Positions 1 to 11,209 of a DNA stretch of 64,000 bases are shown here, piece after piece. The stretch is taken from positions 558,001 to 622,000 of the forward strand of contig NZ_KB898706.1 in NCBI RefSeq assembly GCF_000377745.1, read 5' to 3'. How positions within the stretch are numbered: the stretch's first letter is position 1; every line of letters starts with the position of its first letter. Position numbers and translations under genes: made by a program. The notes beneath the pieces were generated by a model. It did no database searches and was not told the origin of the DNA. It saw only the letters and a program-made list of their open reading frames with translations. Source of the DNA: Gilvimarinus chinensis DSM 19667. Its GTDB lineage: Bacteria > Pseudomonadota > Gammaproteobacteria > Pseudomonadales > Cellvibrionaceae.

Positions 1-465
1 AGTGATGTGTTGGCCATGAAGCCCGATGGCGTCTTTCTTGCCAATGGCCCTGGCGACCCAGAGCCCTGTGATTACGCGATTGCGGCGATTAAAGAAATCC
101 TTGAAACCGACACCCCTGTGTTCGGTATCTGCCTCGGGCATCAGCTGCTGGCGTTGGCCTCGGGTGCCAAGACCTCGAAAATGAAGTTTGGCCATCATGG
201 CGGCAACCATCCGGTACAGGATACCGAAACGGGGCGCGTGATGATTACCGCACAAAACCACGGCTTTGCGGTTGATGAAGCGAGTTTGCCCGCGAACCTT
301 AAGGTGACTCATAAGTCCTTGTTTGACGGCACCTTGCAGGGTATCCATCGCACCGATAAGCCTGCGTTTAGTTTTCAGGGGCACCCTGAAGCTAGCCCAG
401 GGCCTCATGATGCCGATGGTCTGTTCGACCACTTTATTGAATTGATGGAGAGCGCGAAACGGTGA
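1..465 (+). CDS. carA: Carbamoyl-phosphate synthase small chain (3' part)
   Basis: This is the C-terminal glutamine amidotransferase part of CarA, which releases ammonia from glutamine for carbamoyl phosphate synthesis (arginine and pyrimidine pathways). The reading frame is open from base 1, so the N-terminal part lies outside the window. The class I amidotransferase motifs are present: the nucleophile elbow GICLGHQLL with its Cys, the AQNHGFAV segment, and the catalytic His-Glu pair in [11 protein letters not shown]. The stop at 463-465 is followed 64 bases later by carB, the usual order, so the two subunits are probably co-transcribed. Confidence 0.95.
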   Translation, partial: SDVLAMKPDGVFLANGPGDPEPCDYAIAAIKEILETDTPVFGICLGHQLLALASGAKTSKMKFGHHGGNHPVQDTETGRVMITAQNHGFAVDEASLPANLKVTHKSLFDGTLQGIHRTDKPAFSFQGHPEASPGPHDADGLFDHFIELMESAKR

Positions 466-529
466 CGGACAACGCACGCCGCAAGACGACGCCTTGAACC
501 CGTAAACCGATTCTGACAGCGAGACCGAC

Positions 530-3500
530 ATGCCAAAACGTACCGACATTAACAGCATTTTGATTCTGGGCGCGGGCCCAATCGTGATCGGCCAGGCCTG
601 CGAGTTTGACTACTCCGGCGCCCAGGCCTGTAAAGCCCTGCGTGAAGAGGGATACCGGGTGATTCTGGTGAACTCGAACCCGGCCACCATTATGACCGAC
701 CCGGCGATGGCCGACGCCACTTACATCGAGCCGGTAGAGTGGGAGACGGTCGCCAAAATTATTGAGAAAGAGCGCCCGGATGTGGTCTTGCCGACCATGG
801 GTGGGCAAACGGCGCTTAACTGCGCACTGGCACTGGCCAAAAACGGTGTGCTGGAAAAGTACGGTGTTGAGCTGATTGGCGCTAAAGAAGAAGCCATCAA
901 CATGGCCGAAGACCGTGACCTGTTCGACAAGGCCATGAAGCGGATTGGCCTTGAGTGCGCCCGCGCCAAAATCGTTCATTCGATGGAAGAGGCCAAAGAA
1001 GTCCCCAAAGAGTTTGGCTTTCCCTGCATTATCCGTCCTTCGTTCACCATGGGTGGCTCGGGCGGTGGTATTGCCTACAACTGGGAAGAGTTTGAAGAAA
1101 TCTGTACCCGCGGTTTAGATTTGTCGCCCACCAATGAGCTGTTGATCGACGAATCCTTGCTGGGTTGGAAAGAGTACGAAATGGAGGTTGTGCGCGATAA
1201 AAACGACAACTGCATTATCGTCTGCTCCATTGAAAACTTTGACCCCATGGGTGTCCACACTGGTGACTCGATCACCGTTGCCCCAGCGCAAACTCTGACC
1301 GATAAAGAGCTGCAGATTATGCGTAACGCCTCGCTGGCGGTACTGCGTGAGATTGGCGTGGAAACGGGCGGTTCTAACGTGCAGTTTGCCGTTAACCCCG
1401 AAAACGGTCGCTTGGTGGTGATTGAAATGAACCCGCGAGTGTCTCGCTCTTCGGCCTTGGCCTCGAAAGCGACAGGTTTCCCCATTGCCAAAGTGGCGGC
1501 GAAACTGGCCGTGGGTTACACCCTCGATGAGCTGCAAAACGAAATCACCGGCGGTGCTACCCCGGCGTCTTTCGAGCCCTCAATCGATTACGTGGTTACC
1601 AAAATCCCACGCTTTACCTTTGAAAAATTTGGTGATGCGGATGCCCGCCTGACCACCCAAATGAAGTCTGTGGGTGAGGTGATGGCTATTGGTCGCACCT
1701 TGCAAGAATCCATGCAAAAAGCACTGCGCGGTCTGGAGGTCGGATCAGCAGGGTTTGAGTCGAAGTTGGACCTGAGTGCCGAAGAAACTCCTGCGCGTAT
1801 CCGTCGAGAGTTGACGACACCGGGTGCCGAGCGTATTTGGTATGTTGGCGACGCATTCCGCCTGGGTATGACCGTGGATGAAGTGTTCGATGCATCGAAA
1901 ATTGACCCTTGGTTCTTGGAGCAAATTCGTGAGTTGATCGAGCTGGAACAGAAAGTTCGTGTGGCGAAATTGTCGGATTTAACCGCTGAAGACTTGATGC
2001 TGTTAAAGCGCAAAGGTTTCTCTGATAAGCGCTTGGCTCTTCTGTTGGGTGTTAAAGAGGCGAAGGTGCGTGCAGCTCGTCACGAGCAGAATATTCGCCC
2101 TGTGTTTAAGCGGGTAGATACCTGTGCTGCGGAGTTTTCGACGTCCACCGCGTACATGTATTCCAGCTACGACGAAGAGTGCGAAGCGAATGTCAGCGCT
2201 AAGCCGAAAATCTTGGTTATCGGTGGTGGCCCCAACCGCATTGGGCAGGGCATCGAATTTGATTACTGCTGTGTACACGCGGCCCTGGCAATGCGCGAAG
2301 ACGGTTACGAAACCATTATGGTGAACTGTAACCCCGAGACGGTTTCTACCGATTACGATACCTCGGATCGCCTGTACTTCGAACCTGTCACCTTGGAAGA
2401 TGTGCTGGAAATTGTGCACAAAGAGCAGCCAAAAGGCGTGATTTTGCAGTTTGGTGGCCAGACGCCACTGAAGCTTGCCCGTGCTTTGGAAGCCGAAGGT
2501 GTGCCAATTTTAGGTACCAGCCCGGATGCCATTGACCGCGCGGAAGATCGTGAGCGCTTCCAGCAAATGATCGACAAACTAGGGTTGCTACAGCCGCCTA
2601 ATGCCATTGTGCGTTCACTGGAAGAAGCGTTGATCAGCGCGGAAAAAGTTGGCTACCCACTGGTCGTGCGCCCCTCTTATGTTCTGGGTGGTCGCGCCAT
2701 GGAAATTGTGTACAAAGAAGAAGAGCTGCGCACCTACATGCATTCCGCGGTTAAGGTGTCCGAGGATGCGCCCGTGCTGCTGGATCACTTCTTAAGCGCT
2801 GCTATCGAGGTTGATATCGACGCCGTTTCTGACGGTAAAGAGGTCGTTATCGGCGGAATTATGCAGCACATCGAGCAGTGCGGTGTTCACTCCGGTGACT
2901 CGGCCTGCTCACTGCCGCCTTACTCTCTACCTGCCGAAGTTCAGGATGAAATGCGCGAGCAGGTCAAAGCCATGGCGCTTGAGTTAGGTGTGGTGGGGTT
3001 AATGAATACTCAGCTGGCGTGGCAGGATGGCAAAATTTATGTCATTGAGGTAAACCCTCGCGCATCGCGTACCGTGCCTTTTGTGTCCAAGTGTGTGGGC
3101 GTGTCTTTGGCGAAAGTGGCCGCTCGTTGCCAGGCTGGCGTATCTTTGGCTGAGCAGGGCTTTACCGAAGAAATCGTGCCGAGCTATTTCAGTGTTAAAG
3201 AGGCGGTCTTTCCGTTCAATAAATTTCCTGCGGTAGATCCAATTCTCGGGCCTGAGATGAAGTCCACCGGTGAGGTCATGGGGGTAGGCGCTACCTTTGG
3301 TGAGGCTTACGCCAAAAGCCAATTGGGGGCCAACAGCAAGCTGCCGACTGCGGGGCGTGCGTTTATCAGTGTGCGTGATGTGGACAAGCCCGGCGTTGTG
3401 GCGGTAGGTAAAGAGCTGGTGGAACTTGGCTTCACCCTGGTGGCAACACGCGGTACCGCTAAAGTGCTGGAAGGCTCTGGCGTTACCGTTGAGGTGGTGA

Positions 3501-3751
3501 ATAAAGTCGGTGAAGGCCGTCCGCACATTGTGGATATGATCAAAAACGACGAAATCGGACTGATCATAAATACCACCGAGGGGCGTCAGGCGACCCGTGA
3601 CTCGGCGTCTATCCGCCGCAGTGCTGAAGCGCACAGCGTTTATTACACCACAACCCTGGCTGGCGGAGAGGCTGTCAACATGGCTTTGCGTACCAGTAAA
3701 GAAATCGAAGTTCGTCGCCTGCAGGACTTACATACGGAGGCTGCGCAATGA
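530..3751 (+). CDS. carB: Carbamoyl-phosphate synthase large chain
   Basis: CarB makes carbamoyl phosphate from bicarbonate, ATP and ammonia channelled from CarA. At 1073 residues it has the normal full length. It is built from two homologous halves: each has an N-terminal biotin-carboxylase-like segment ([19 protein letters not shown] near residue 12 and a matching [15 protein letters not shown] near residue 565) and an ATP-grasp domain ending in an [15 protein letters not shown] or [15 protein letters not shown] motif. The last 140 residues form the methylglyoxal-synthase-like allosteric domain. Its stop overlaps the greA start (ATGA), suggesting translational coupling. Confidence 0.98.
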   Translation: MPKRTDINSILILGAGPIVIGQACEFDYSGAQACKALREEGYRVILVNSNPATIMTDPAMADATYIEPVEWETVAKIIEKERPDVVLPTMGGQTALNCALALAKNGVLEKYGVELIGAKEEAINMAEDRDLFDKAMKRIGLECARAKIVHSMEEAKEVPKEFGFPCIIRPSFTMGGSGGGIAYNWEEFEEICTRGLDLSPTNELLIDESLLGWKEYEMEVVRDKNDNCIIVCSIENFDPMGVHTGDSITVAPAQTLTDKELQIMRNASLAVLREIGVETGGSNVQFAVNPENGRLVVIEMNPRVSRSSALASKATGFPIAKVAAKLAVGYTLDELQNEITGGATPASFEPSIDYVVTKIPRFTFEKFGDADARLTTQMKSVGEVMAIGRTLQESMQKALRGLEVGSAGFESKLDLSAEETPARIRRELTTPGAERIWYVGDAFRLGMTVDEVFDASKIDPWFLEQIRELIELEQKVRVAKLSDLTAEDLMLLKRKGFSDKRLALLLGVKEAKVRAARHEQNIRPVFKRVDTCAAEFSTSTAYMYSSYDEECEANVSAKPKILVIGGGPNRIGQGIEFDYCCVHAALAMREDGYETIMVNCNPETVSTDYDTSDRLYFEPVTLEDVLEIVHKEQPKGVILQFGGQTPLKLARALEAEGVPILGTSPDAIDRAEDRERFQQMIDKLGLLQPPNAIVRSLEEALISAEKVGYPLVVRPSYVLGGRAMEIVYKEEELRTYMHSAVKVSEDAPVLLDHFLSAAIEVDIDAVSDGKEVVIGGIMQHIEQCGVHSGDSACSLPPYSLPAEVQDEMREQVKAMALELGVVGLMNTQLAWQDGKIYVIEVNPRASRTVPFVSKCVGVSLAKVAARCQAGVSLAEQGFTEEIVPSYFSVKEAVFPFNKFPAVDPILGPEMKSTGEVMGVGATFGEAYAKSQLGANSKLPTAGRAFISVRDVDKPGVVAVGKELVELGFTLVATRGTAKVLEGSGVTVEVVNKVGEGRPHIVDMIKNDEIGLIINTTEGRQATRDSASIRRSAEAHSVYYTTTLAGGEAVNMALRTSKEIEVRRLQDLHTEAAQ

Positions 3752-4224
3752 ATAAAGTCCCTATGACAGTGGAGGGCGCTGATGCCCTCCGCGCTGAGCT
3801 TGAAGACTTGAAAAAGGTTCAGCGTCCGCGCATTATCGAGGCAATCGCTGAGGCTCGTGAGCACGGTGATTTAAAAGAAAATGCTGAATATCATGCGGCG
3901 CGTGAGCAGCAGAGTTTTTGCGAAGGCCGTATTCAAGAAATTGAAGGCAAGCTCTCTAACTCACAAGTGATTGATGTTAAAACTATTCCTCATTCGGGGA
4001 AGGTGATCTTTGGTACAACGGTGACCATCGTTAACATCGAGACTGAAGAGGAAAAGGTCTATCGCATTGTGGGTGATGATGAAGCGGATGTGAAAGCCAA
4101 TAAGATTTCAATCAGCTCTCCCATCGCTCGCGCCCTGATCGGCAAAGAAGAAGGGGATGTGGTTGTAGTGAAGGCGCCCGGCGGCGAAATAGAGTACGAA
4201 ATTGATAAGGTCGAGCATATTTGA
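3748..4224 (+). CDS. greA: Transcription elongation factor GreA
   Basis: GreA rescues backtracked RNA polymerase by stimulating cleavage of the nascent RNA 3' end. The 158-residue product has the family's normal length. The N-terminal coiled coil carries the acidic tip region ([19 protein letters not shown]), followed by the C-terminal FKBP-like domain ([18 protein letters not shown]). The ATG overlaps the carB stop by four bases, so it belongs to the carAB transcript. A stem-loop starts at its stop codon and should end the transcript before the convergent yhbY gene. Confidence 0.97.
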   Translation: MNKVPMTVEGADALRAELEDLKKVQRPRIIEAIAEAREHGDLKENAEYHAAREQQSFCEGRIQEIEGKLSNSQVIDVKTIPHSGKVIFGTTVTIVNIETEEEKVYRIVGDDEADVKANKISISSPIARALIGKEEGDVVVVKAPGGEIEYEIDKVEHI

Positions 4225-4245
4225 GGGGCTTTTGCCCCTCTTCCG
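4223..4245 (+). terminator. Stem-loop after greA
   Basis: A 7-bp perfect GC-rich stem (GAGGGGC/GCCCCTC) with a TTTT loop begins inside the greA stop codon. The following T-tract is poor (TTCC). The position between convergent greA and yhbY fits a terminator for greA. Confidence 0.55.
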
Positions 4246-4272
4246 GCTTTAGCGACTTAAGCGCTCTGACCG

Positions 4273-4575
4273 TTAGCGCAGTAAATTTGAAAGCTTGGGG
4301 TTTGGCTTTTTCGCGGCGCGATAGAGAAGGGCTACTTTGCCGATACTTTGCACAAGTTCGGTGCGAGGCAGCTTTTTAAGCTCATCAATGACCAGCTGTC
4401 GGTCTTCGCGCTCTGCCAGCGCTAGCTTGACCTTTATCAGCTCGTGATCATCAAGTGCGCGGTTAAGCTCGGTGATTACCCCTTCAGACAGGCCGTTGCC
4501 CGCGATAGTCACAATGGGTTTAAGGTTGTGTCCCATGGTGCGGAACTGTTTGCGTTTTTCAGCGCTTAAGGGCAT
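4273..4575 (-). CDS. yhbY: YhbY family RNA-binding protein (CRM domain)
   Basis: This is a small CRM-domain protein of about 100 residues. YhbY associates with pre-50S ribosomal particles in E. coli. The domain spans almost the whole protein, with the characteristic early motif ([18 protein letters not shown]), the [11 protein letters not shown] segment and the LYR tail. I start it at the ATG at 4575 because an AAAGG ribosome-binding site sits about eight bases upstream and the N terminus ([10 protein letters not shown]) then matches the family. An in-frame ATG at 4590 would overlap that site. It is transcribed divergently from rlmE, a common arrangement. Confidence 0.93.
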   Translation of the reverse strand: MPLSAEKRKQFRTMGHNLKPIVTIAGNGLSEGVITELNRALDDHELIKVKLALAEREDRQLVIDELKKLPRTELVQSIGKVALLYRAAKKPNPKLSNLLR

Positions 4576-4645
4576 AGCTTTACCTTTCAAAATTATTCAG
4601 CCGCCGTTAATGACGGAAGGCTATTGTAACTCAACAGGACGCCCG

Positions 4646-5266
4646 ATGGCCCGCTCAAAAAGCAGTAAACGCTGGCTGCAGGAACATTTTTCGGACCAGT
4701 ACGTCAAACAGTCTCAACGCGACGGCTATCGTTCGCGGGCCAGCTATAAATTGCTGGAAATCGACAAAAAAGACCGTTTATTTCGTCCGGGAATGACGGT
4801 TGTCGATTTAGGCGCTGCCCCCGGAGGTTGGTCACAGGTGGCCGCCGAGCGAGTGGGGCATAAGGGCAAAGTGCTGGCTTCTGATATTTTACCGATGGAT
4901 TCGATTGCCGGGGTGGAGTTTATTCAGGGTGACTTTACCGAAGACAGTGTTTTTGAGGTGCTGATGAAGGCCATTGATGGTTCGCCGGTGGACCTTGTAA
5001 TCTCAGATATGGCCCCCAACTTGAGTGGCATGGATGCAGTGGATCAGCCTAAAGCCATGTATTTGGTTGAGTTGGCACTGGATATGGCGCGGCAAATCCT
5101 CACTCCTGGCGGAACATTTGTGGCAAAAGTGTTTCAGGGTGAGGGCTTCGAGCCTTGGCTTGCCGAGGTGAGAGCATCTTTCGGGCGAGTGGTAACACGA
5201 AAACCCGATGCCTCTCGGGCCCGCTCGCGTGAAGTTTATATCGTTGGGCGCGACTTTAAAGGCTAA
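4646..5266 (+). CDS. rlmE: 23S rRNA 2'-O-ribose methyltransferase RlmE (FtsJ/RrmJ)
   Basis: RlmE methylates U2552 in helix 92 of 23S rRNA using S-adenosylmethionine. The 206-residue product matches the family length. Seen in the sequence are the N-terminal [14 protein letters not shown] motif, the SAM-binding motif [15 protein letters not shown], the catalytic-region [10 protein letters not shown] and the late catalytic lysine in [11 protein letters not shown]. The frame is open further upstream, but the ATG at 4646 follows an ACAGGA site and gives the conserved start [11 protein letters not shown]. It precedes ftsH, as in E. coli. Confidence 0.96.
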   Translation: MARSKSSKRWLQEHFSDQYVKQSQRDGYRSRASYKLLEIDKKDRLFRPGMTVVDLGAAPGGWSQVAAERVGHKGKVLASDILPMDSIAGVEFIQGDFTEDSVFEVLMKAIDGSPVDLVISDMAPNLSGMDAVDQPKAMYLVELALDMARQILTPGGTFVAKVFQGEGFEPWLAEVRASFGRVVTRKPDASRARSREVYIVGRDFKG

Positions 5267-5388
5267 GTTTTTGGCCCCGGGGAAGGCTCTGGGCGCTATA
5301 CTGTCATTGTTATAGGCAGTAAAAATGACCGATGCGGGTCAAACGAACATCAGTGGATGTTCACAATGATGTAACTGAGGGTTTTACC

Positions 5389-7329
5389 TTGAATGATATG
5401 ACCAAAAACCTGATTTTATGGCTGATTATTGCCGCCGTCCTGTTCAGTGTGTTTCAGGGGTTTGAGGGCAAAAGCCAGCCTGATACGGTGACTTATTCGG
5501 ACTTCGTAACCGCGGTTGAGCAGGATCGCGTGCGCGAGGTTACCATTCAGGAAATGCAAGTACGCGGCGTAATGGCCGACAACACCCGATTTTCCACCAA
5601 TCTACCCTTGATTCGTGACGAGGAGCTGATGCCCGATTTGCGTCGCCATGGTGTTGAGATTACCGTGTTGCCACGCGAAGAGCCGAGCTTATGGCATCAG
5701 CTGTTAGTGGCCAGCTTCCCCATTTTGATTATTATTGCCGTGTTCCTGTTTTTTATGCGCCAGATGCAGGGTGGCGCTGGGGGTGGTCGTGGTGGACCTA
5801 TGAGCTTTGGTAAATCCAAGGCGCGTCTGCTGGGTGAAGATCAAATCAAAACCACGTTTGCCGATGTGGCCGGCGTTGATGAAGCAAAAGAAGAAGTGCA
5901 GGAGTTGGTTGAGTACCTGCGCGATCCCTCCAAGTTCCAGCGTTTGGGTGGTCGTATCCCCCGCGGTGTGCTTATGGCGGGGCCTCCAGGTACGGGTAAA
6001 ACTCTGTTGGCCAAGGCCATCGCCGGCGAAGCGAAGGTGCCGTTTTTCTCGATTTCCGGCTCTGACTTTGTGGAAATGTTTGTCGGTGTGGGTGCATCCC
6101 GTGTGCGCGATATGTTTGAAACTGCAAAAAAACAGGCACCCTGTATTATCTTTATCGATGAAATTGACGCCGTAGGTCGGCATCGTGGTGGTGGCCATGG
6201 CGGTGGTCATGATGAGCGCGAGCAAACCCTTAATCAGTTGTTGGTTGAAATGGACGGCTTTGAGGGCAGTGAGGGTGTGATAGTTATCGCCGCCACTAAC
6301 CGCCCTGATGTGCTGGATAAAGCTCTGCTGCGCCCCGGCCGCTTTGACCGCCAGGTAGTGGTGGGTCTGCCGGATATTCGCGGCCGCGAACAGGTATTGA
6401 AAGTGCATATGCGCAAGGTGCCTATTGCAGAAAGTGTCGAGGCCTCTGTTATCGCTCGTGGCACGCCTGGTTTCTCTGGCGCCGATTTGGCGAACCTGGT
6501 GAACGAGGCGGCACTGTTCGCCGCGCGCGCTAACAAGCGCCTGGTCACCATGGAAGAGTTTGAAAAGGCCCGCGATAAAATCATGATGGGCGCTGAGCGC
6601 CGCTCTATGGTGATGGGCGAGAAAGAAAAGGAAAACACGGCCTACCATGAGGCTGGCCATGCCATTGTTGGGCGTTTGGTGCCGGAGCACGACCCCATTC
6701 ACAAAGTGACCATCATTCCCCGAGGCAGAGCGTTGGGTGTGACCCAGTTTCTGCCTGAGGGTGATAAGTACAGCTTGAGTCGCCGTGCAATTGAGTCGCA
6801 AATTTGCACGTTGTTTGGTGGTCGTATCGCCGAGCAGATGACTTTGGGCGATGAAGGTATAACCACCGGCGCGTCTAACGATATTGAACGTGCGACCGAG
6901 TTAGCCCGCAATATGGTGACCAAATGGGGCTTGTCGGACAAACTGGGTCCTCTGCATTACGGTGAGGACGAAGGTATGATGCCAGGCTCTGGCAATCCGA
7001 ATTACTCTGGTGCCACCTCTAAAATCATTGACGAAGAAGTGCGTGACATTGTTGATCGTTGTTACAAGCGTGCCGAGCAGTTGCTGCACGATAACCGCGA
7101 CATTCTTGAAGCGATGAAAGACGCGCTTATGGAGTACGAGACCATTGATTCGGAGCAAGTGGACGATTTGATGGCCCGCCGTAAGGTGCGTCCGCCGCGC
7201 GATTGGCACGATGGTGACTTCAATAGCCACATCGGTGGCGGTGGGGCAGGTGCCACTTCAGACGACTCTGTAGATAAGCCTAAAGAATCGAAGGACGCGC
7301 CTATCGGCGGTCCGGCGGAAGGTCGCTGA
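5389..7329 (+). CDS. ftsH: ATP-dependent zinc metalloprotease FtsH
   Basis: FtsH is the inner-membrane AAA protease that degrades unassembled membrane proteins and regulators such as LpxC. It has TM1 at about 7-23, a periplasmic domain, TM2 at about 108-123, Walker A GPPGTGKT at about 198-205, Walker B IIFIDEID at about 253-260 and the zinc-site HEAGH at about 420-424. I choose the TTG at 5389 (protein [11 protein letters not shown]) because GAGGG lies seven bases upstream. The next ATG, 5398, is too far from that site, and the in-frame ATG at 5332 would add an unconserved tail. The C-terminal 40 residues are low-complexity and hydrophilic. Confidence 0.97.
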   Translation: MNDMTKNLILWLIIAAVLFSVFQGFEGKSQPDTVTYSDFVTAVEQDRVREVTIQEMQVRGVMADNTRFSTNLPLIRDEELMPDLRRHGVEITVLPREEPSLWHQLLVASFPILIIIAVFLFFMRQMQGGAGGGRGGPMSFGKSKARLLGEDQIKTTFADVAGVDEAKEEVQELVEYLRDPSKFQRLGGRIPRGVLMAGPPGTGKTLLAKAIAGEAKVPFFSISGSDFVEMFVGVGASRVRDMFETAKKQAPCIIFIDEIDAVGRHRGGGHGGGHDEREQTLNQLLVEMDGFEGSEGVIVIAATNRPDVLDKALLRPGRFDRQVVVGLPDIRGREQVLKVHMRKVPIAESVEASVIARGTPGFSGADLANLVNEAALFAARANKRLVTMEEFEKARDKIMMGAERRSMVMGEKEKENTAYHEAGHAIVGRLVPEHDPIHKVTIIPRGRALGVTQFLPEGDKYSLSRRAIESQICTLFGGRIAEQMTLGDEGITTGASNDIERATELARNMVTKWGLSDKLGPLHYGEDEGMMPGSGNPNYSGATSKIIDEEVRDIVDRCYKRAEQLLHDNRDILEAMKDALMEYETIDSEQVDDLMARRKVRPPRDWHDGDFNSHIGGGGAGATSDDSVDKPKESKDAPIGGPAEGR

Positions 7330-7345
7330 GCCTATCCGTCAACCT

Positions 7346-7372
7346 AACCCCGCTTCGGCGGGGTTATTTTTT
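7346..7372 (+). terminator. Rho-independent terminator after ftsH
   Basis: An 8-bp stem (AACCCCGC/GCGGGGTT) with a stable TTCG tetraloop is followed by A and six T residues, 17 bases after the ftsH stop. It is a textbook intrinsic terminator. Confidence 0.9.
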
Positions 7373-7393
7373 GCTTGGATATAACCCTGCTTC

Positions 7394-8263
7394 ATGAAAC
7401 ACACACTCCCTTTTACCGACACCTTCCCACTCGCGCACTATTCGCTGGATTTATCCCGCCCACAGATAATGGGTATTTTGAACGCTACGCCTGACTCGTT
7501 TTCTGATGGTGGGAACTGTTACAGCAACGGCCGTATTGACGTGAATGTGGCGGTTGCTCGGGCGCACCAGATGTTAGAAAGTGGTGCGAGTATCATCGAT
7601 GTTGGCGGTGAATCTACCCGGCCGGGCGCTACGCCTGTGGATGAAGCTGAAGAGCTGGCGCGCGTAGTGCCCGTCGTGGAAGCTATCGTGCGGGAGCTGG
7701 GTTGCCCGGTATCCGTCGATACCAGTACGCCATCGGTTATTCGTGAATCTGCCGCCGTGGGCGCTGCACTGATTAATGATGTCAGGGCGTTAAGGCGGGA
7801 GGGCGCGCTTGAGGCGGCGGCGTTGACCGGGTTGCCGGTGTGCTTAATGCACATGCGTGGTGAGCCAGGGAACATGGAGCATCAGCAAAATTATGATGAC
7901 GCCATCAGCGAGGTGCACGATTTTTTTGCTGCGCGTTTAAAAGAGTGTCAGGCCGCTGGCATCGCGCGTGAGCGTGTACTGCTGGACCCCGGATTTGGGT
8001 TCGGCAAGACCTTACAGCAAAACCTTGTGTTGTTGAGTAAACTGGCGCACTTTCATCGCCTTGGCTGTCCGTTGCTGGTGGGCCTGTCGCGTAAATCGAT
8101 GTTGGGCAAATTGCTAGGCCGTGAGCTCGATGAGCGGTTGCCCGGGTCACTGGCGTTGGCGCTTGAGGCCGCCCAGCGGGGGGCGCACATAATCCGCGTA
8201 CACGATGTGCGCGAAACGGCTGATGCGCTGGCGGTGCATCAAGCCCTACAGGAGATTGATTAA
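7394..8263 (+). CDS. folP: Dihydropteroate synthase
   Basis: FolP joins p-aminobenzoate to dihydropterin pyrophosphate in folate synthesis and is the sulfonamide target. The 289-residue product shows the conserved TIM-barrel signatures: [15 protein letters not shown] near residue 25, [50 protein letters not shown] and GLSRKSMLG. It lies after the ftsH terminator and its end abuts glmM. The GlmM start codon lies two bases after the folP stop, so the two are probably translated from one transcript. Confidence 0.97.
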   Translation: MKHTLPFTDTFPLAHYSLDLSRPQIMGILNATPDSFSDGGNCYSNGRIDVNVAVARAHQMLESGASIIDVGGESTRPGATPVDEAEELARVVPVVEAIVRELGCPVSVDTSTPSVIRESAAVGAALINDVRALRREGALEAAALTGLPVCLMHMRGEPGNMEHQQNYDDAISEVHDFFAARLKECQAAGIARERVLLDPGFGFGKTLQQNLVLLSKLAHFHRLGCPLLVGLSRKSMLGKLLGRELDERLPGSLALALEAAQRGAHIIRVHDVRETADALAVHQALQEID

Positions 8264-8264
8264 A

Positions 8265-9602
8265 ATGAGTCGCAAATATTTTGGTACCGATGGCATCCGC
8301 GGTCGTGTGGGTGAGGCACCCATTACCCCCGATTTTATGCTTAAGCTGGGCTGGGCAGCCGGATGCGTATTGGGTGATCGTTACGACGGTCCAGGACTAA
8401 TTTTAATCGGTAAAGATACTCGTATATCAGGCTATATGTTTGAATCTGCGCTTCAGGCGGGTTTAATTAGCGCCGGTGTGGATGTGGGCTTGTTGGGGCC
8501 TATGCCGACCCCGGGCATTGCCTATCTGACCCGTACGTTTCAAGCTCAGGCGGGTATTGTGATCAGTGCATCACACAACAGTTATCACGATAACGGAATT
8601 AAGTTTTTCAGTGCTAATGGCACTAAGCTGCCGGATGACATAGAGAGCGCCATCGAGGCTCAGTTAGATGAGCCGATGTTTACCGCCGAACGCCTAGGTA
8701 AAGCACGCCGTATCACCGATGCGACAGGACGCTATATTGAGTTTTGTAAGGGCACCATGCCTTGGGGGTTTAACCTCAGTGGTTTACAGATAGTCGTGGA
8801 TTGTGCTCATGGTGCGACTTACCATATAGCGCCCAGTGTTTTCTCTGAGCTTGGCGCAAAGGTGATTCCTTTCGCCACCGAGCCGAACGGTACCAATATT
8901 AATCGCAGCTGTGGTTCGACTAATCCTGAGGCTTTAAAAGAGAAGGTTCAGGAGATGGGCGCTGATTTGGGTATTGCTTTTGATGGCGACGGTGATCGCG
9001 TGGTGTTTGTAGATCACAAGGGTGAGATTGTCGATGGCGATGAGCTGCTCTACATCATTGCCGCCTACCAGCAGGAATATGGTGGTGGTTGTGCAGGTGT
9101 CGTGGGCACCTTGATGAGTAACTTCGGGTTTGAGCTGGGTTTAAAAAAATTAGGTATTGAGTTTGTTCGCGCTAAAGTCGGTGATCGCTATGTGATTGAG
9201 GCTATGCGCAAAAATGGCTGGGCGCTGGGCGGCGAGTCTTCGGGACACATTGTTTGCAGTAACGTGACCACCACCGGGGATGGCATCATTTCGGCGTTAC
9301 AGGTTTTATTGGCCATGTGCACCATGGAGCAGAGTCTGCACACGGCTAAACAAGGTATGACCAAGCTGCCACAAACCATGATTAACGTACATAGGGTCAA
9401 AAAGGTTGACTTGAGCAAAGACAAAGCAGTGCAAAATGCTGTGACTGCTACCGAGTCAAAGTTGGCTGGCCGTGGTCGGGTATTGCTGAGGCCTTCAGGC
9501 ACCGAACCTGTGGTTCGCGTTATGGTGGAAGGGGAAGATAAAGCTCAGGTGAAAACGCTGGCGCAAGAGCTAGCCCAGGCAGTAGAAAAGGCATTAAGTT
9601 AA
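8265..9602 (+). CDS. glmM: Phosphoglucosamine mutase
   Basis: GlmM converts glucosamine-6-phosphate to glucosamine-1-phosphate for peptidoglycan and LPS. The 445-residue product equals the E. coli length. The N terminus [14 protein letters not shown] is conserved, the phosphorylated serine lies in VISASHNS (Ser103), the metal-binding loop is DGDGDR, the sugar-binding loop GGESSGH is present and the phosphate-binding loop [12 protein letters not shown] is near the end. The frame stays open 60 bases upstream into folP, but the ATG at 8265 gives the conserved N terminus. Confidence 0.97.
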   Translation: MSRKYFGTDGIRGRVGEAPITPDFMLKLGWAAGCVLGDRYDGPGLILIGKDTRISGYMFESALQAGLISAGVDVGLLGPMPTPGIAYLTRTFQAQAGIVISASHNSYHDNGIKFFSANGTKLPDDIESAIEAQLDEPMFTAERLGKARRITDATGRYIEFCKGTMPWGFNLSGLQIVVDCAHGATYHIAPSVFSELGAKVIPFATEPNGTNINRSCGSTNPEALKEKVQEMGADLGIAFDGDGDRVVFVDHKGEIVDGDELLYIIAAYQQEYGGGCAGVVGTLMSNFGFELGLKKLGIEFVRAKVGDRYVIEAMRKNGWALGGESSGHIVCSNVTTTGDGIISALQVLLAMCTMEQSLHTAKQGMTKLPQTMINVHRVKKVDLSKDKAVQNAVTATESKLAGRGRVLLRPSGTEPVVRVMVEGEDKAQVKTLAQELAQAVEKALS

Positions 9603-9711
9603 TGGTGGGCGTTTTGTCGCTATCGTACCCCGTTGCTAAAGCTGGGCGATTGCCGTTGTATCTTGCAGAGTGTTCCGCTACCATTGGCGGCCGTTTTACG
9701 GAGGGTAGAAT

Positions 9712-10485
9712 ATGACGTCGCAGCCCAAGGCTCAGCGTCGTCGGCTGGTTGTCGGCAATTGGAAAATGAACGGCACAAGGGAGGATAACTCCTGTCTGTT
9801 GCAGAACATTCTCGCTGACTGGCCCACCTTGGTAAATGTGGATGTGGCAATCTGCCCGCCATTCGTTTACATCGAACAAGTGGCGCGTGCATTGAGCCCA
9901 CGTGAGCTGTATTGGGGAGGCCAAAGCGTTAACCCTAATGCTCCTGGTGCTTACACCGGTGAAGTATCAGCGCAGATGCTGCGAGACCTAGATTGTCGCT
10001 ACGTTATTGTGGGGCACAATGAAAGGCGTCGACTGCAACACGAAAGCGATGATTGCGTTGCTCGTCAATTCTTGGCTGCTCAGGCAGAAGGGTTGACTCC
10101 CATCCTGTGTGTGGGTGAAAGCAGTGAACAACGCAAACAAGGACAGGCATTGGCCACCATTGGCCGCCAGTTAAAGGCCGTTCTTGAGGTGGCGGGGCTG
10201 GAGGCCTTCAGTAACGCGGTAGTTGCTTACGAGCCTATTTGGGCGGTGGGAACCGGTGTAACGGCAACCCCAGAAGAAGCTGCGCAAGTACATGCTTTTA
10301 TTCGTGATCAGTTTGCTGATGTGGGGCAGTCCCTCGTGATTTTATACGGTGGCAGCGTCAAACCGGAGAATGCGGCAGAACTTTTTGCCAAACCTGATAT
10401 TGATGGTGCCTTGTTAGGTGGGGCCTCTTTGAAGGCTCAAGATTTTATTGCTATTTGCCAATGCGCTGAAAACGCAGGTAAATAA
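9712..10485 (+). CDS. tpiA: Triose-phosphate isomerase
   Basis: TpiA interconverts dihydroxyacetone phosphate and glyceraldehyde-3-phosphate. The 257-residue product contains the substrate lysine in GNWKMNGT (Lys18), the catalytic histidine in IVGHNERR, the catalytic glutamate in AYEPIWAVGTG and the phosphate loop LYGGSVKPENA followed by LLGGASL. GHNERR replaces the usual GHSERR, a minor substitution. A GGAGG site precedes the ATG by about seven bases. It lies between glmM and secG, the standard gammaproteobacterial order. Confidence 0.97.
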   Translation: MTSQPKAQRRRLVVGNWKMNGTREDNSCLLQNILADWPTLVNVDVAICPPFVYIEQVARALSPRELYWGGQSVNPNAPGAYTGEVSAQMLRDLDCRYVIVGHNERRRLQHESDDCVARQFLAAQAEGLTPILCVGESSEQRKQGQALATIGRQLKAVLEVAGLEAFSNAVVAYEPIWAVGTGVTATPEEAAQVHAFIRDQFADVGQSLVILYGGSVKPENAAELFAKPDIDGALLGGASLKAQDFIAICQCAENAGK

Positions 10486-10520
10486 ATATTGAAGACAGGC
10501 TCAAAACAGAGAGCAAAGTA

Positions 10521-10892
10521 ATGGAAAAACTCGTTTTAATCGTACACATTCTTACCGCCTTGGCGATCATTGCCTTAATCTTAATGCAACAGGGTAAAGG
10601 CGCTTCTGCTGGTGCGTCTTTTGGCGCTGGCGCGTCCCAAACAGTGTTTGGTAGTGAAGGCGGTGGTAACTTTTTCACTCGGGCAACCGCTGTTTTTGCT
10701 TTTGTATTTTTCTGCACGAGCTTTGGCTTGGCGATCATAGCAAAAAATAGTGCTGGAGTGACTGACGTTGCGATTCCTTCCATGATAGAATCCGCACCCG
10801 CTGAAAGTGACGTTCCTGCAGCTGACGAATCTTCTGATGTACCTAGTATGGGTAGTGCTGAAGATGACGTACCTGCGGTACCGGTGCAATAA
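10521..10892 (+). CDS. secG: Protein translocase subunit SecG
   Basis: SecG is the small auxiliary subunit of the SecYEG translocon in the inner membrane. The 123-residue product has two transmembrane helices (about residues 2-21 and 52-75) separated by the diagnostic glycine-rich loop (LMQQGKGASAGASFG then SQTVFGSEGGGNFF). The tail is hydrophilic, acidic and rich in Ser, Ala and Pro, as in many gammaproteobacteria. It follows tpiA by 35 bases and is normally followed directly by tRNA-Leu. Here 300 bases of repeats intervene. Confidence 0.95.
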   Translation: MEKLVLIVHILTALAIIALILMQQGKGASAGASFGAGASQTVFGSEGGGNFFTRATAVFAFVFFCTSFGLAIIAKNSAGVTDVAIPSMIESAPAESDVPAADESSDVPSMGSAEDDVPAVPVQ

Positions 10893-10910
10893 ATAGCAAA
10901 TTCGATGCTA

Positions 10911-11052
10911 ATGCATCACCCCTTTGCCCAAGTGGCGAAAGTGGTAGACGATGTGCAGGATGCACAAGTGTCGCGGGAGGCAGGACGCCGCTAGCGACCA
11001 CGCGTAGCGTGTCAGGACTCTTGCACGTAGCGCTTAAGTAATTGATGTTTAA
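10911..11052 (+). repeat. 142-bp tandem repeat, copy 1, with tRNA-Leu 5' fragment
   Basis: This is the first of two head-to-tail 142-bp units between secG and tRNA-Leu. Bases 10926-10956 resemble the 5' end of the real tRNA gene (acceptor 5' strand GCCCAAG and the D-arm GGTAGAC), but the sequence then diverges and no anticodon arm or 3' half follows. The rest holds short inverted repeats (TGTGC/GCACA and CACGC/GCGTG) and the segment that precedes the next copy. It differs from copy 2 at only three positions. Confidence 0.9.
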
Positions 11053-11194
11053 ATGCATCACCCCTTTGCCCAAGTGGTGAAAGTGGTAGACGATGTGCAG
11101 GATGCACAAGTGTCGCGGGAGGCAGGAGGCCGCTAGCGACCACGCGTAGCGTGTCGGGACTCTTGCACGTAGCGCTTAAGTAATTGATGTTTAA
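11053..11194 (+). repeat. 142-bp tandem repeat, copy 2, with tRNA-Leu 5' fragment
   Basis: The second unit is in exact 142-base register with copy 1 and with the leader of the true tRNA gene. The ATGCATCACCCCTTTGCCCA segment recurs at 10911, 11053 and 11195. This copy keeps GTGGTG where the functional tRNA has GTGGTG and copy 1 has GTGGCG, so it is slightly closer to the real gene. It has no 3' half, so it is not a functional tRNA. Confidence 0.9.
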
Positions 11195-11209
11195 ATGCAT
11201 CACCCCTTT

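Noticed and set aside
2999-3634. A 211-codon minus-strand open frame
   Set aside because: It is antisense to the C-terminal half of carB, with no ribosome-binding site and no recognisable motif.
5704-6801. A 365-codon minus-strand open frame
   Set aside because: It lies antisense to the AAA and protease domains of ftsH, which are clearly coding. The product has His/Thr-rich, low-complexity composition typical of a shadow frame.
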